DNA from: JAAEQG01 sp023133475
GTDB lineage: Bacteria > Planctomycetota > Phycisphaerae > UBA1845
DNA length: 35,228 bases
Assembly (NCBI GenBank): GCA_030631415.1
Contig: DAOVLE010000024.1
Span: forward strand, 1 to 35,228
Reading direction: 5' to 3'
Part shown: piece after piece, positions 14,869 to 24,900 of the stretch
Layout: each line of letters starts with the position of its first letter
How positions within the stretch are numbered: position 1 is the stretch's first letter
Position numbers and translations under genes: made by a program
Notes under the pieces: generated by a model
Database searches by the model: none
Told to the model about the DNA's origin: nothing
Seen by the model: only the letters and a program-made list of their open reading frames with translations

Positions 14869-17850
14869 TCAGCCGGAGGCGACATCCCAGACCTTGATCG
14901 CGGCGTCGTAACCGCCGGATACGAGGCGGCGCCCGTTCAGCGAGAACGCCAGCGCCCGGCCGGCGCGTAGGTGGCCCTCAAGTTCGTGCCGCAGTGTGCC
15001 CGTGGCGGCGTGCCAGAGCCTGACCGTCGGCGATCCATCGGTGATGGCGATGAACTTGCCGTCCGGGGAGAACAACGCTCGCACGGGCGGCCAGTAACTG
15101 CCGACGTGTCCGGTCAGTTCGTGAACCGGCGTTCCGGTTTCGACGTCCCAGATCCAGACCGACGAGTCGATTCCCGACGAAACGAGCTGCCGTCCGTCCG
15201 GGGAAAACGAGAGGTGCACCACGCGGGACAGGCGCTTAGGAAACACCCGCAGTAGCGCCCCGGACTCGATGTCCCAGAGTTTGATGGCCTTGTCGAGGGT
15301 CGCGCTGGCGATGAACCGTTCGTCGGGCGAGAGCGCCACAGCGGCGGCAAGTCTGTTCTCAAACGCCTCGATGGCGTGGAGAACCTCGCCGGTCGCGGTG
15401 TCCCAGATACGCATCATGCCGTCGGTTCCGCCGGACACGAGGCGCTGGCCGTCCGATGTGAGCGCCATTTCGCGGGCCTCGCCTTCGTGAGCGGGCCACG
15501 TCGCGACTGCACTTCTGGTGGCGACATCCCAAACTCGGATAGTGCCGTCACCGCCGGCGCTGTATATCCGCCAGCCCAATGGGGACACGATCATATCGGT
15601 GATGTTGTTCGTGTGCCCACGCAAAGTCGGCGGCTCCTCAAGCGGCGCGCCGTCCCAGATATTGATCTCGCCGCCCATGGATCCCGATAGGATCCGCTTC
15701 CCATCGGGGGAGAAGACAATGTAGCGAGCCGAGTGCGTCCCGGTCCGCACGGGCTCCTCTTCCCAGGTTTCCAGGTCCCAGACCTTCACGACTTGTCCAA
15801 CGGACGCGGCGAACCGCCGGCCATCGGGGCTGAAAGCCAGCCCGCCAATGCCTCGCGTGCTCTGGTCGTACAAGCGCACTTGCTGCCCCGTACGGGTGTC
15901 CCAGAACCGGATGGTGTTGTCGCCCAGCCCGCGCCCGGCGGAGGCGAGCATGTCGCCGTCGGAGGCAAACGCCAGGCTTTCCACGAAGTGCGTGTGCCCG
16001 GTGAGAGTGAACCGCAATTCGCCGGTCTCCGCGTCCCATAGCCGGGCCGTTCCGTCCTCACTGAGCGAGGCCAGTTGCCGTCCATCCGGCGACCAGATAG
16101 CTCCACCCACACGGGCCCGGTGGCCTTTCAGCGTCCTTACAGCGCGCCGGGTTTCGACATCCCAGAGCATGATTTGCGTCCAGTCGACGGGACACGCGAT
16201 CGTTCGCCCGTCAGGCGAGAAGGTGGCGCCGGCCCAGATGCCGTTCGTGCGGATCGCGTGCAACTGCTTCCATGTAGCGACGTCCCAGAGCCGCATGTGG
16301 CGACCGTTGTCGTGGCTGGCCAGCAGACGCCCGTCGGGCGAGAACGAAACGAAGGTGAACCACTGGTTGGTGACACCGGTGAACATCTGCAACTGCTGTC
16401 CCGTGGCGGCATCCCAGAGTCTGAGCGTCTCGTCGCTGCTCGCCGAAGCGATCAACGATCCGTCCGGCGAGAACGCTGCCAACGCGCTGGCCGTGTGGCC
16501 GCGGAGCGTCATGAGGCTGTTGTCACTGAGCTGGCAGAGATAATGCCATTCCCACTGCCGCAGGTCTTCCGGGCAGTCGTTCAGGTGGCGAACGGCCGCC
16601 ATCGTGTCCTCCTCTGCCAACGCTCTGTTGGCGAGCGTGACGGAGTTGAAGTAGCCCATCCGGCGCAGTGTTTCCGAGCGTTCCTCGGCGATTTGGCGCT
16701 GCTGTTCGGCGTTGCGGTATAGCAGGCCGAAGCCGACCGCCGACCCGACGATCAGGATGCCAATGACACCCGCCACGCTCACCGCGGCCTTGTGCCGCCA
16801 CAGTGTCTTCTTGAGTACGTACCACCCCCGGTCGCGCTTGGCCTCGATCGGCTCGCCCTTGAGATAGCGCCAGACATCCCGCGCCAAGTCACCCGCGGTC
16901 TGGTAGCGCCGCTCATGCTCCTTGCTCAGGCACTTGAGCACGATCGTCTCCACCTCGTCGTTCACCTGCTTGCGGATTGTGCTCGGACGCGCCGGCTCCG
17001 CACGCATGATTCGGTCCAACACGTCGCGCATGTTCCCGATCACCTCGTACGGGAACCTGTTCGTCAACATCTGGTACAGGATCACGCCCAGCGAGTAGAC
17101 GTCCGTGCGCACGTCGATCTTGCCCGGAGCGCCCTCTGCCTGCTCCGGAGACGCCCACGGTAGCGAGCCGATGAACTGCCCCGTCATGGTCATCATGGAG
17201 GCATCGCCCTCAGTGGTCGCCACCTTGGCCAGCCCGAAGTCCAATACGTGCGGCTCCCCCTCGGCGTCCACCCGGATGTTGCCAGGCTTCAGGTCACGGT
17301 GGATGATCCCCCGCAGATGGGCGGCGTTGACTGCCTCGCATATCTTGCCGAAAAGCTTCAGCGTCTCGTCGATGGTTCGTTCGCCGCCGGCCATGTATAC
17401 GTCCAGCGGCTGGCCGGAGATGTAGTCCATCACGAAGTAGTGACTGCCGGCGGCACTTCCGGTGTCGTGTATGGTCACGATGTTGGGGTGATTGAGTTGG
17501 CCCAGGACCTGGATTTCGCGGTCGAAGCGCGCTCGATCGGAAGGCCCGGCGAACGGCCCTTCCTTCATCACCTTGATGGCCACCTTACACCTGGTGGATT
17601 CCTGGATGGCCTGATAGACCACGCCCTGCCCGCCGCGATGAATCTCGCGGATGATCTTGTAGCCGGTGAACGAGTCCGGCGGGGGGCCGGAGAACGGCAG
17701 TCCGCTGGGTCCCGGCGTGGTCAGTGTCACGTGCCCGGAACTGCTTGGCCGGTCGGCGCCTTCAACCTCGCGCCGCGCAGCGTCGATCATCTCCGCGTCC
17801 AAAGCTGCGGAATCTCCACTATTCGTCTTCTCGGGGCGTTTCTCGGCCAT
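14869..17850 (-). CDS. WD40-repeat serine/threonine protein kinase, last blade cut off by TGA
   Basis: This membrane-anchored eukaryotic-like kinase has 993 residues from the ATG at 17850. The kinase domain covers about 61-330: GGQGVVY loop, Lys93 in VAIKVM, HRDLKPGN (184-191), DFG (204-206) and SPE, so it should be active. A membrane span lies near 355-378 (AAVSVAGVIGILIVGSAVGF), followed by a short coiled segment and then WD40 repeats from about 443. I count 13 blades before the stop. In the same frame, after TGA at 14869-14871, 46 codons continue with a complete 14th blade (LRGHEGRVNTIAFSPDG, LRIYDARP) to a TAA at 14728. Fourteen blades would make two seven-blade propellers. The start overlaps the truncated sigma-factor gene by 32 bases; such sigma-kinase pairs are typical of Planctomycetota. 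Confidence 0.9.
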   Translation of the reverse strand: MAEKRPEKTNSGDSAALDAEMIDAARREVEGADRPSSSGHVTLTTPGPSGLPFSGPPPDSFTGYKIIREIHRGGQGVVYQAIQESTRCKVAIKVMKEGPFAGPSDRARFDREIQVLGQLNHPNIVTIHDTGSAAGSHYFVMDYISGQPLDVYMAGGERTIDETLKLFGKICEAVNAAHLRGIIHRDLKPGNIRVDAEGEPHVLDFGLAKVATTEGDASMMTMTGQFIGSLPWASPEQAEGAPGKIDVRTDVYSLGVILYQMLTNRFPYEVIGNMRDVLDRIMRAEPARPSTIRKQVNDEVETIVLKCLSKEHERRYQTAGDLARDVWRYLKGEPIEAKRDRGWYVLKKTLWRHKAAVSVAGVIGILIVGSAVGFGLLYRNAEQQRQIAEERSETLRRMGYFNSVTLANRALAEEDTMAAVRHLNDCPEDLRQWEWHYLCQLSDNSLMTLRGHTASALAAFSPDGSLIASASSDETLRLWDAATGQQLQMFTGVTNQWFTFVSFSPDGRLLASHDNGRHMRLWDVATWKQLHAIRTNGIWAGATFSPDGRTIACPVDWTQIMLWDVETRRAVRTLKGHRARVGGAIWSPDGRQLASLSEDGTARLWDAETGELRFTLTGHTHFVESLAFASDGDMLASAGRGLGDNTIRFWDTRTGQQVRLYDQSTRGIGGLAFSPDGRRFAASVGQVVKVWDLETWEEEPVRTGTHSARYIVFSPDGKRILSGSMGGEINIWDGAPLEEPPTLRGHTNNITDMIVSPLGWRIYSAGGDGTIRVWDVATRSAVATWPAHEGEAREMALTSDGQRLVSGGTDGMMRIWDTATGEVLHAIEAFENRLAAAVALSPDERFIASATLDKAIKLWDIESGALLRVFPKRLSRVVHLSFSPDGRQLVSSGIDSSVWIWDVETGTPVHELTGHVGSYWPPVRALFSPDGKFIAITDGSPTVRLWHAATGTLRHELEGHLRAGRALAFSLNGRRLVSGGYDAAIKVWDVASG

Positions 17851-18190
17851 AGCCACATCGCACGCGCCGTCGTGGATCAGGACGCTTGGCACGCTCCAAC
17901 TCCTTGATGGCGTCGCGAAGGTTGTTCTCGGCAATGCGGGTGAGCCAGGCAACGAAGGTCTCCGGCGTCCGGCCGGCGAACTGGCCAATCCGCAGGAACG
18001 CTTCCATGTAGGTCACCTGCATCACGTCGGCGCCGTCCAACGTGCCCTGCCAGGCCGAGCTGATCGACAGCCGCCTGCGCACTTGAGGCCCGTACTCTCG
18101 AAGCAGCACGTCCAATGCATCGGCGTTACCGTCGACGGCCCCCTCAACTAACTGGCGTTCCTCGTCGGACACTGGTCCGCTCCGATCCAC
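17819..18190 (-). CDS. ECF sigma factor lacking region 4 (truncated)
   Basis: The 123-residue ORF begins with GTG at 18190. It holds a sigma region 2: VEGAVDGNADALDVLLREYG, SSAWQGTLDGADVMQVTYME, AFLRIGQFAGRTPETFVAWL, TRIAENNLRDAIKELERAKR. This matches planctomycete ECF factors of about 190-210 residues linked to Ser/Thr kinases. After RAKRPDPRRRV, where the linker to the helix-turn-helix region 4 should follow, the frame runs out in about a dozen residues and overlaps the kinase start at 17850. Region 4, which reads the -35 element, is absent, so it probably cannot start transcription normally. A deletion joining sigma linker and kinase N-terminus is the simplest explanation. No clear ribosome site precedes the GTG. 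Confidence 0.75.
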   Translation of the reverse strand: MDRSGPVSDEERQLVEGAVDGNADALDVLLREYGPQVRRRLSISSAWQGTLDGADVMQVTYMEAFLRIGQFAGRTPETFVAWLTRIAENNLRDAIKELERAKRPDPRRRVRCGYGRETPREDE

Positions 18191-18311
18191 GGCAGAGCCA
18201 GTGAGCGTTGTGCGGGTTGCGCGGGCTCACACACACCTGAAACCCTATGCTCCACCGGTTGACCTCATGATACCACGCCGCTCGTGCCGAGGCTACGAAT
18301 ACAACGCTGCG

Positions 18312-18566
18312 TCAGTTGGTCAGAGTCGACCTGCTCAGGCGAACCATGAACCGCCGATAGCCCCAGTTCGTGACGTAGACGAATGCGTCGAAACACCGCT
18401 CCACAAGTTCAATCGGGTCTCCGCGGAAATTGCCCCAGTGGTAGACGTTGACAAAGTTGGTCGTCGTGATCTGGGCGCGTGTGGAAAGCCCGCGGAGCCA
18501 TCGCATGTCCTCCTCGGACAGCGGCCGGTCAATCGCTTGAAACCCATAATACTGATACTCGCTCAC
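18312..18566 (-). pseudogene. N-terminal stub of a conserved planctomycete protein
   Basis: The 84-residue ORF opens with SEYQYYGFQAIDRPLSEEDM and continues with ITTTNFVNVYHWGNFRGDP and FDAFVYVTNWGYRRFMVRL. I recognise this as the opening of a conserved family of several hundred residues (planctomycetes and others) with no established function. Here it stops after RLSRSTLTN, so most of the protein is missing. The start is a GTG at 18566 with AGGGA upstream, so the 5-prime end looks intact. The downstream bases up to the sigma factor show no continuation in any frame that I can recognise. Confidence 0.6.
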
Positions 18567-18979
18567 GACTCGTCCCTTTCACGCACAGGCAGCCCAGTGA
18601 CAGTAGGCTTCGATCCACTCCGCGCCCACTGGTAGTGGCGACGGCAAACGACGCGCGGCTAACGCGCTGATGCTCTGTAAGGCGTATGAGGGCGGATCCA
18701 TACGCCCACGTCAGATCACGACATGGTATACATTTAGTAAACCCGTGGTGTAAAGGCAAGAGGCAACAAGGCAACAAGGCAACGAGGCGTCTGCGGATCC
18801 GAGCCATTGGATAAGGCGGCAACTTTAGGCATTCCGTCGCGCTAGGCCCGGCATAAATGCCGGGCCTAGCGCAAACCTGCCCCCACGAAATCCACACTAT
18901 TCCGCATACGGGTTTACTGAATGTTTACCGCAAAAGTCGGTGGACCAGCGCACCGTCGTGATCTCAGCGAGCACGTCCA
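18567..18979. repeat. Intergenic repeat cluster downstream of the giant gene
   Basis: No gene is seen. From the left there is an 8-bp stem GGCGTATG/CATACGCC (18681-18706), then the reverse copy of the 70-148 repeat at about 18725-18790, then a very strong hairpin (18839-18872), then a further copy of the ACGGGTTTACTGAATGT block at 18911-18927. The giant gene reads into this region from the right. Confidence 0.6.
18839..18872 (-). terminator. Perfect 15-bp hairpin after the giant protease gene
   Basis: GCGCTAGGCCCGGCA/TGCCGGGCCTAGCGC? More exactly, 18839-18853 and 18858-18872 are exact reverse complements around the loop TAAA. It lies 108 bases past the stop of the giant gene on its transcribed side. 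There is no U-tract, so it may be a factor-assisted terminator, an RNA 3-prime end stabiliser, or simply a REP-like repeat. Confidence 0.5.
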
Positions 18980-21900
18980 TCATCTGTCAAAATACCACAT
19001 CAGCAAGGCGAAGTCGGCCAAATCAACATCGTTGTCAGCGTCGAAGTCGGCAGAACTGCACGTCGGCAGAACGTCGGAATACGGTCCACCAAAACACGCT
19101 TGAAACACCACATAATCGTCCAGATCAACGTCGCAGTCCGTATCAAGATCGCCGTCCGGGATAACATCGAGCACGCCGCAACCGCACAGGCCCGGATTCG
19201 TCTTGTACGGATCATCCGGGCAGCCATCGCAGTCATCTATGACCCCGTCGCCGTCGCCATCCAGCTCACATTCGTCGGGGACGGCGTTGGTGTTGCAATC
19301 CTGACTGGTGCCGGCGCTGATGTCGCAGTCATCGGCCACGCCGTTTGTGTTGCAATCGGGTTCGCACTCGTCCGGCGTGTTGTTGCCGTTGCAGTCCGTG
19401 CTGGTGGCTCCGCTGATGTCGCACTCGTCGGGTACCGCGTTGCCGTTGCAGTCCTGGCTGGTGCCGCCGGCGATATCAACATCGTCCGGAACACCATTGG
19501 TGTTACAGTCGGTCTCGCACTCATCCGGAGTGCCATCGGCGTTCGCATCAACGCTTGTTCCGCCAGCGATATCGCAGTCATCGGGTACGCCATTGGGTTG
19601 GCAGTCCTGGCTGGTTCCCGCGGCGATATCGCATTCGTCAGGCACAGCGTTACTGTTGCAGTCGTCGCTGATGCCGGTAGCGAGGTCGCACTGGTCGGGA
19701 GTGCCGTTGCCGTTGCAGTCGCGGGAGATGCCGCCGGCGATGTCACACTCGTCGGGTTTCGAGTTCAGGTTGCAGTCCAAGCTGGTGCCCGCAGTGAGAT
19801 CGAGGAAGTCGTCCACCCCGTTTTGGTTGCAGTCGGTGCACTCGTCGGGAACGCCGTCGCCATTGGCGTCGGAACTGATCCCCCACGCGATATCGCACGT
19901 GTCGAACATTCCGTTCCCGTTGCAGTCGAGGCCGCCAGCGAGGAACGCTATTCCTTCCAAGTAGTCTGGTGTTCCCTGAGTCACGGGACCAACGGCACCG
20001 AGATACGTGCTGTCGCCGGCAATGTGATCGAGCGAGTAGAGGTCACCTGCGTATGCCCCCGCGACACACAGCTCCCAGGACGGGTGGAAGGTCAGGGACC
20101 GCGGCAGTACGGGACTCTGCGCGGAATAGAGAAGGACAACCTCGCCGCTGTCAACGTTGACGCGCGTCAACTTGCGTTGCTCCAGGTGTGCCCAGCTATG
20201 GTAGAGGAATCCCGTCCCCGGCAGAAACGCGATCGAACTGTACATGGTTCCGGGGCCGACTCCCAGAACGATTCCGGTTTCGGTCAGCGTGGCGTCGGTC
20301 GTACTGATGGTCACCAGTGCGGCGGGGGTGGTCGCGGGCGGATCAGCGTTCCCGTCGGTCACGCCCAAGAGTGTGCCGTCACCGCGGAACGTGATATCAA
20401 TGACGGGTTCGTAGAGCCGGTCCACCATGGTCACCTCAGCCGTTTGCGGGTCTACGATGGCCAGCCACTGTTTGCTCCCCTGCCAGACCACGGTATACAG
20501 TTCGCCGGTGGCGGGATGGGTTGCGAAGCCGTAAGCAACGTCGACGCGCTGGTCCAACTCGCCGACATACGTTGACGACTCGGGCGATGCCGGATCGACG
20601 GCATAGAGTTGCACGGTCTCGTCCACCATGTTCATCAGAACGTACAAGACCCCGGCAATCTCGACGTCATCAGGGATCCCGTTGCCGTTACAGTCCTCAC
20701 ATTCGTCCGGTACACCATTGCCGGTGGTGTCCAGACTGGTCCCGCCGGAGATGTCGCATTCGTCCGGGAACCCATTGTTGTTGCAGTCCGCGCTGGTGCC
20801 GCCGGCGAGTTCACATTCATCCGGCACTCCGGTGCCGTTGCAGTCCGCGCTGGTGCCCGAGGCGATGTCGAAGTCATCGGTGACGCCATTGTTGTTGCAG
20901 TCCTCACACTCATCCGGCACGCCGTTGGCGTTGGTGTCCTGACTGGTTCCGCCCGCGATGTCGCAACTGTCGGCGATGCCGTTCCCGTTGCAGTCGGTCT
21001 CGCACTCGTCGGGAATGCTGTTGGTGTTGCAGTCCTGGCTGGTGCCGGCGGCAAGATCGCAGTCGTCGGGGATCGCGTTCTCGTTGCAGTCCTGCGCCGT
21101 TCCACCCACAATGGCCAGACCGAACGCGTTGCCCGCGGCAATTCCCCTGAAGTCGCTACGGAGAGGCACGCCGCCGTCGTAGTCCGCACCCCACGCGACA
21201 AGCGTTCCGTCGGCGCGGAGAGCGAGGGCTCGCATCACATTCGCGGAAATGGCCACGAAACCGTCGCCGGTAGGTACGTCGACGATCAGGCGGCCTCCGA
21301 AAGCATCAATGCCCCATGCGGCAATCGAGCCGTCCACCCGAAGGGCGAAGCTGACCGAGTGGCCTGCGGCAAGGGCCGTATAGTCGTTGCCGGCGGGAAC
21401 GTTGATCTGCCCATGGTTGTTTCTGCCCCACCCGACCAACGAGCCGTCGGTCCTGATGGCCAAACTGTGGTAAGAGCCTGCGGCAACAGCCGCAAAGTCA
21501 TTGCCGCCAGGCGCGTTGGCCTGGTCATAGTCGTTGCTGCCCCACGCAACCAGTGAGGCGTCGGTGCGAAGAGCCACACCGTGATAGTCGCCCGCGGCAA
21601 CGGCCACAAAGTTGTTGCCCGCGGGCGCATCGGCCTGACCATAATCGTTGCCGCCCCAGCCGACCAGTGATCCGTCGTCCCTGAGGGCCACACTGTGCCA
21701 AGTCCCCGCAGCAACCGCCGCGAAGTCGCTCCCCGTCGGCACGTCGATCTGCCCATAGTTGTTCCTTCCCCATGCGACGAGGGAGCCGTCAACCTTGACA
21801 GCCAGAGCGTGATCCTGGCCTGCCGCGATCGCGACGAAGTTGCTGCCGGCAGGCACGTCAGCCTTACCATAGGTGTTCGTGCCCCACCCCACGAGGGACT

Positions 21901-24900
21901 TATCGACGTCGCATTCGTCGGGGACATCGTTGTTATTGCAGTCCTGGCTGGTTCCCTCGGCGATGTCGACATCATCGGGGATTCCATTGGTGTTGCAGTC
22001 TTCGCATTCGTCCGGGATGCCGTTGTCGTTGGTGTCGGCACTGGTGGCGCCGGCGATGTCACACTCGTCGGGGACCACGTTCAAGTTGCAGTCCGCGCTG
22101 GTGCCACTTGCCAGGTCGCATTCGTCCGGAATCGCGTTACCGTTGCAGTCCGGGCTGATTCCCAAGGCGATGTCCGCGACATCCGCGACGGCGTTGACGT
22201 TGCAGTCGAATTCACATTCGTCCGGAATCCCATCGGCGTTGGAATCCTCGCTGGCCCCGGAGGCGATGTCACATTCGTCAGGAACCGTGTTCCAGTTGCA
22301 GTCTTTGCTGGTTCCACCCACAATAGCCAGGCCGTGACGGTTGGACAGGGCAACGGCCGAAAAATTATTGCCTTCTGGCAGGTCGAGCACACCATATCCA
22401 TATCCACCCCACCCCACGATTGAGTGATCGGCTTTCAAAGCCACATTGGCGTACTCGCGGACGGTGATTTTCACAAAATCGTTGCCAGCCGGCACGTCGG
22501 TCTGCCCACTTGCATTATAACCCCATCCCACCAACGAGCCGTCCGCCCGCAGGGCCACACTGTGATATTTGCCCGCGCCTACGGCAACAAAGTCGTTGCC
22601 CGCCGGCACATTGATCTGACCATCTGAGTTCGAGCCCCACCCCACAAGAGAGCCGTCTGCTTTGATGGCTAAACTGTGGTAAAAGCCTGCGGCGATGCTC
22701 ACAAAATCGTTGCCAGCCGGCACGTCGGCCTGCCCATATCCATTATAACCCCATCCCACCAGCGAGCCGTCGGCCTTGAGAGCCAGACAGTGGTACTCGC
22801 CCGCGGCAATGGCTATGAAGTCGTTACCTTCGGGAGCATCGGTGATCTGGCCGTAGTTGGAGGAGCCCGACACGTAGATCGAGCCGTCGGCCCGCAGGCC
22901 CATGTTATAGCGGGCACACGAGTCAATGGCGACATAACGTCCGTAGCAATCCGCGTTGAGATCGCCCCAGCCCACTAGCGAGCCGTCGATCTTCAGGGCT
23001 AGACTGTGACTGTGGGAAAACGCCAGTTGCCCCCCCGCGGAAACATCCAAAATGCCGTGGCCAGCGGGATTGTAGGTCGAGAGACCATAATCATACTCTG
23101 GGGAACCCCATTCGACGACCCAACTATCCAGATCGCATTCGTCAGGGGTGCCGTTGCCGTTGCAGTCCGGGCTGGTGCCGGCGGCGATGTCGCACTCGTC
23201 AGGGAAGCCGTTGATGTTGCAATCCGCGCTGGTGCAGACGGTGATGTCGCATACATCGAGAATACCGTTGGCGTTGCAGTCGTGGCTGCTTCCCGAAGCG
23301 ATCTCGAGGTCATCAGCGATGCCGTTGTAGTTGCAATCGTCGAACACGCACTCATCGGGCACACCGTCACCGTTGGCATCCAGACTGGTTCCACCGGTGA
23401 TGTCGCATTCGTCCGGAACACCGTTGGCGTTACAGTCGAGTTCACACTCGTCCGGAACACTGTTGGCGTTACAGTCGTCACTGGTGCCGCCGACGGCGTC
23501 GCAGTCATCAGGAACGGCGTTACCGTTGCAGTCCCGCAAGATGCCGGCCCCGACGGCGCAGTAGTGGTAGCCGCACGTGGCTACAAGCCCTAACTCCATG
23601 CCGGGAGGCACATCCGTCTGACCGTAATCGTTCCTTCCCCACGCGACAGGCCAGCCGTTGGCCCTGAGGGCCAAGCTGTGTCCGTAACCCGCGACGACAT
23701 CGACATAATCATTGCCCGGAGGCACATCGCATTGCCCGTAGTCGTTCCTGCCCCACGCCACGAGCGATCCATCGGCCTTAACCGCCAGGTTGTGCTCCAT
23801 GCCCGCGGCAATGGCCACAAAGTCGTTGCCGACGGGCACGTCGCATTGACCGAACTCGTTCCGCCCCCACGCCACAATCGAACCGTCCGCCTTGAGGGCC
23901 AGGCTGTGCTCGTCGCCCGCGGAAATGGCCACAAAGTGATCGCAAGTGGGAACCCGACACTGCCGGTCGCCGTTAGGACCCCACGCCACCACCATACCGT
24001 TGTCCTTCAGGGCCATACTGTGGAAGCCACCGGCGGAAATCGCCACAAAGTCGTTGCCCGCAGGCACGTCGCATCGGTGATCCGGGTCCGCACCCCACGC
24101 GGCTATCGAGCCGTCGGCCTTGAGGGCAAGATTGTGATATCGCCCTCCATCAATGGCTACGAAGTCGTTGCCGGCGGGCACATCGCATTCGCCGTATAGA
24201 TTCCAGCCCCACGCGACGAGCGAGCCGTCGGTTCGCAGACCCACGCTGTTGTTCCAGTTAACGGCCACCGCCAGAAAATCACCCGCGGGCACGTCGGTTT
24301 CGCCGTGGCCGTTGTAGCCCCATCCGACTAGTGACTGGGAAGTATGGCACTCGTCGGGAATGCCGTCACCGTTGCAGTCGAGGCTGACGCCTCCGGCGAT
24401 GTCGTCATCGTCGAGGTCGCCGTTGCCATTGCAATCTTCGCATTCGTCCGGCACGTCGTTGTGGTTGGCGTCGGCGCTCCCGCCGCCGCCGACATCCGTT
24501 CCATCCGGCACGCCGTTGTGGTTGCAGTCCTCACATTCATCCAGCACGCCGTTGGCATCGGTGTCCGAACTGGTTCCGCCCGCGAGGTCACATTCGTCGG
24601 GAAGGCGGTTGGCGTTGCAGTCCGTGCTGGTGCCGGCGGCAAGGTCACACTCGTCGGCGAAACCATTGCTATTGCAGTCGCTCTCACATTCGTCCGGGGT
24701 GCCGTTGGCATTACAATCCTGGCTCGTGCCGCCGGTGATGTCGCATTCGTCGGCAACACCATTATTATTGCAGTCTGACTCACACTCGTCCGGCGTGCCG
24801 TTGGCGTTACAATCCTGGCTCGTACCGCCGGCCAGGTCACATTCATCGGCGAAACCGTTGCCGTTGCAGTCGGTCTCACATTCATCCGGAGTGCCGTTGG

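Noticed and set aside
14869..14871. Selenocysteine codon in the kinase
   Set aside because: WD40 blade junctions have no use for selenocysteine, and I see no convincing SECIS-like stem-loop right after the TGA. A nonsense mutation or read error is simpler.
19100..20575. Long open frames on the plus strand opposite the giant gene (also near 20609-21556, 24911-26068, 26255-27685 and 32063-32926)
   Set aside because: They lie antisense to a clearly coding repeat protein. They stay open only because repeated codons avoid stops in that frame, and their translations are low-complexity Val/Ala/Gly or Ser/Leu strings.
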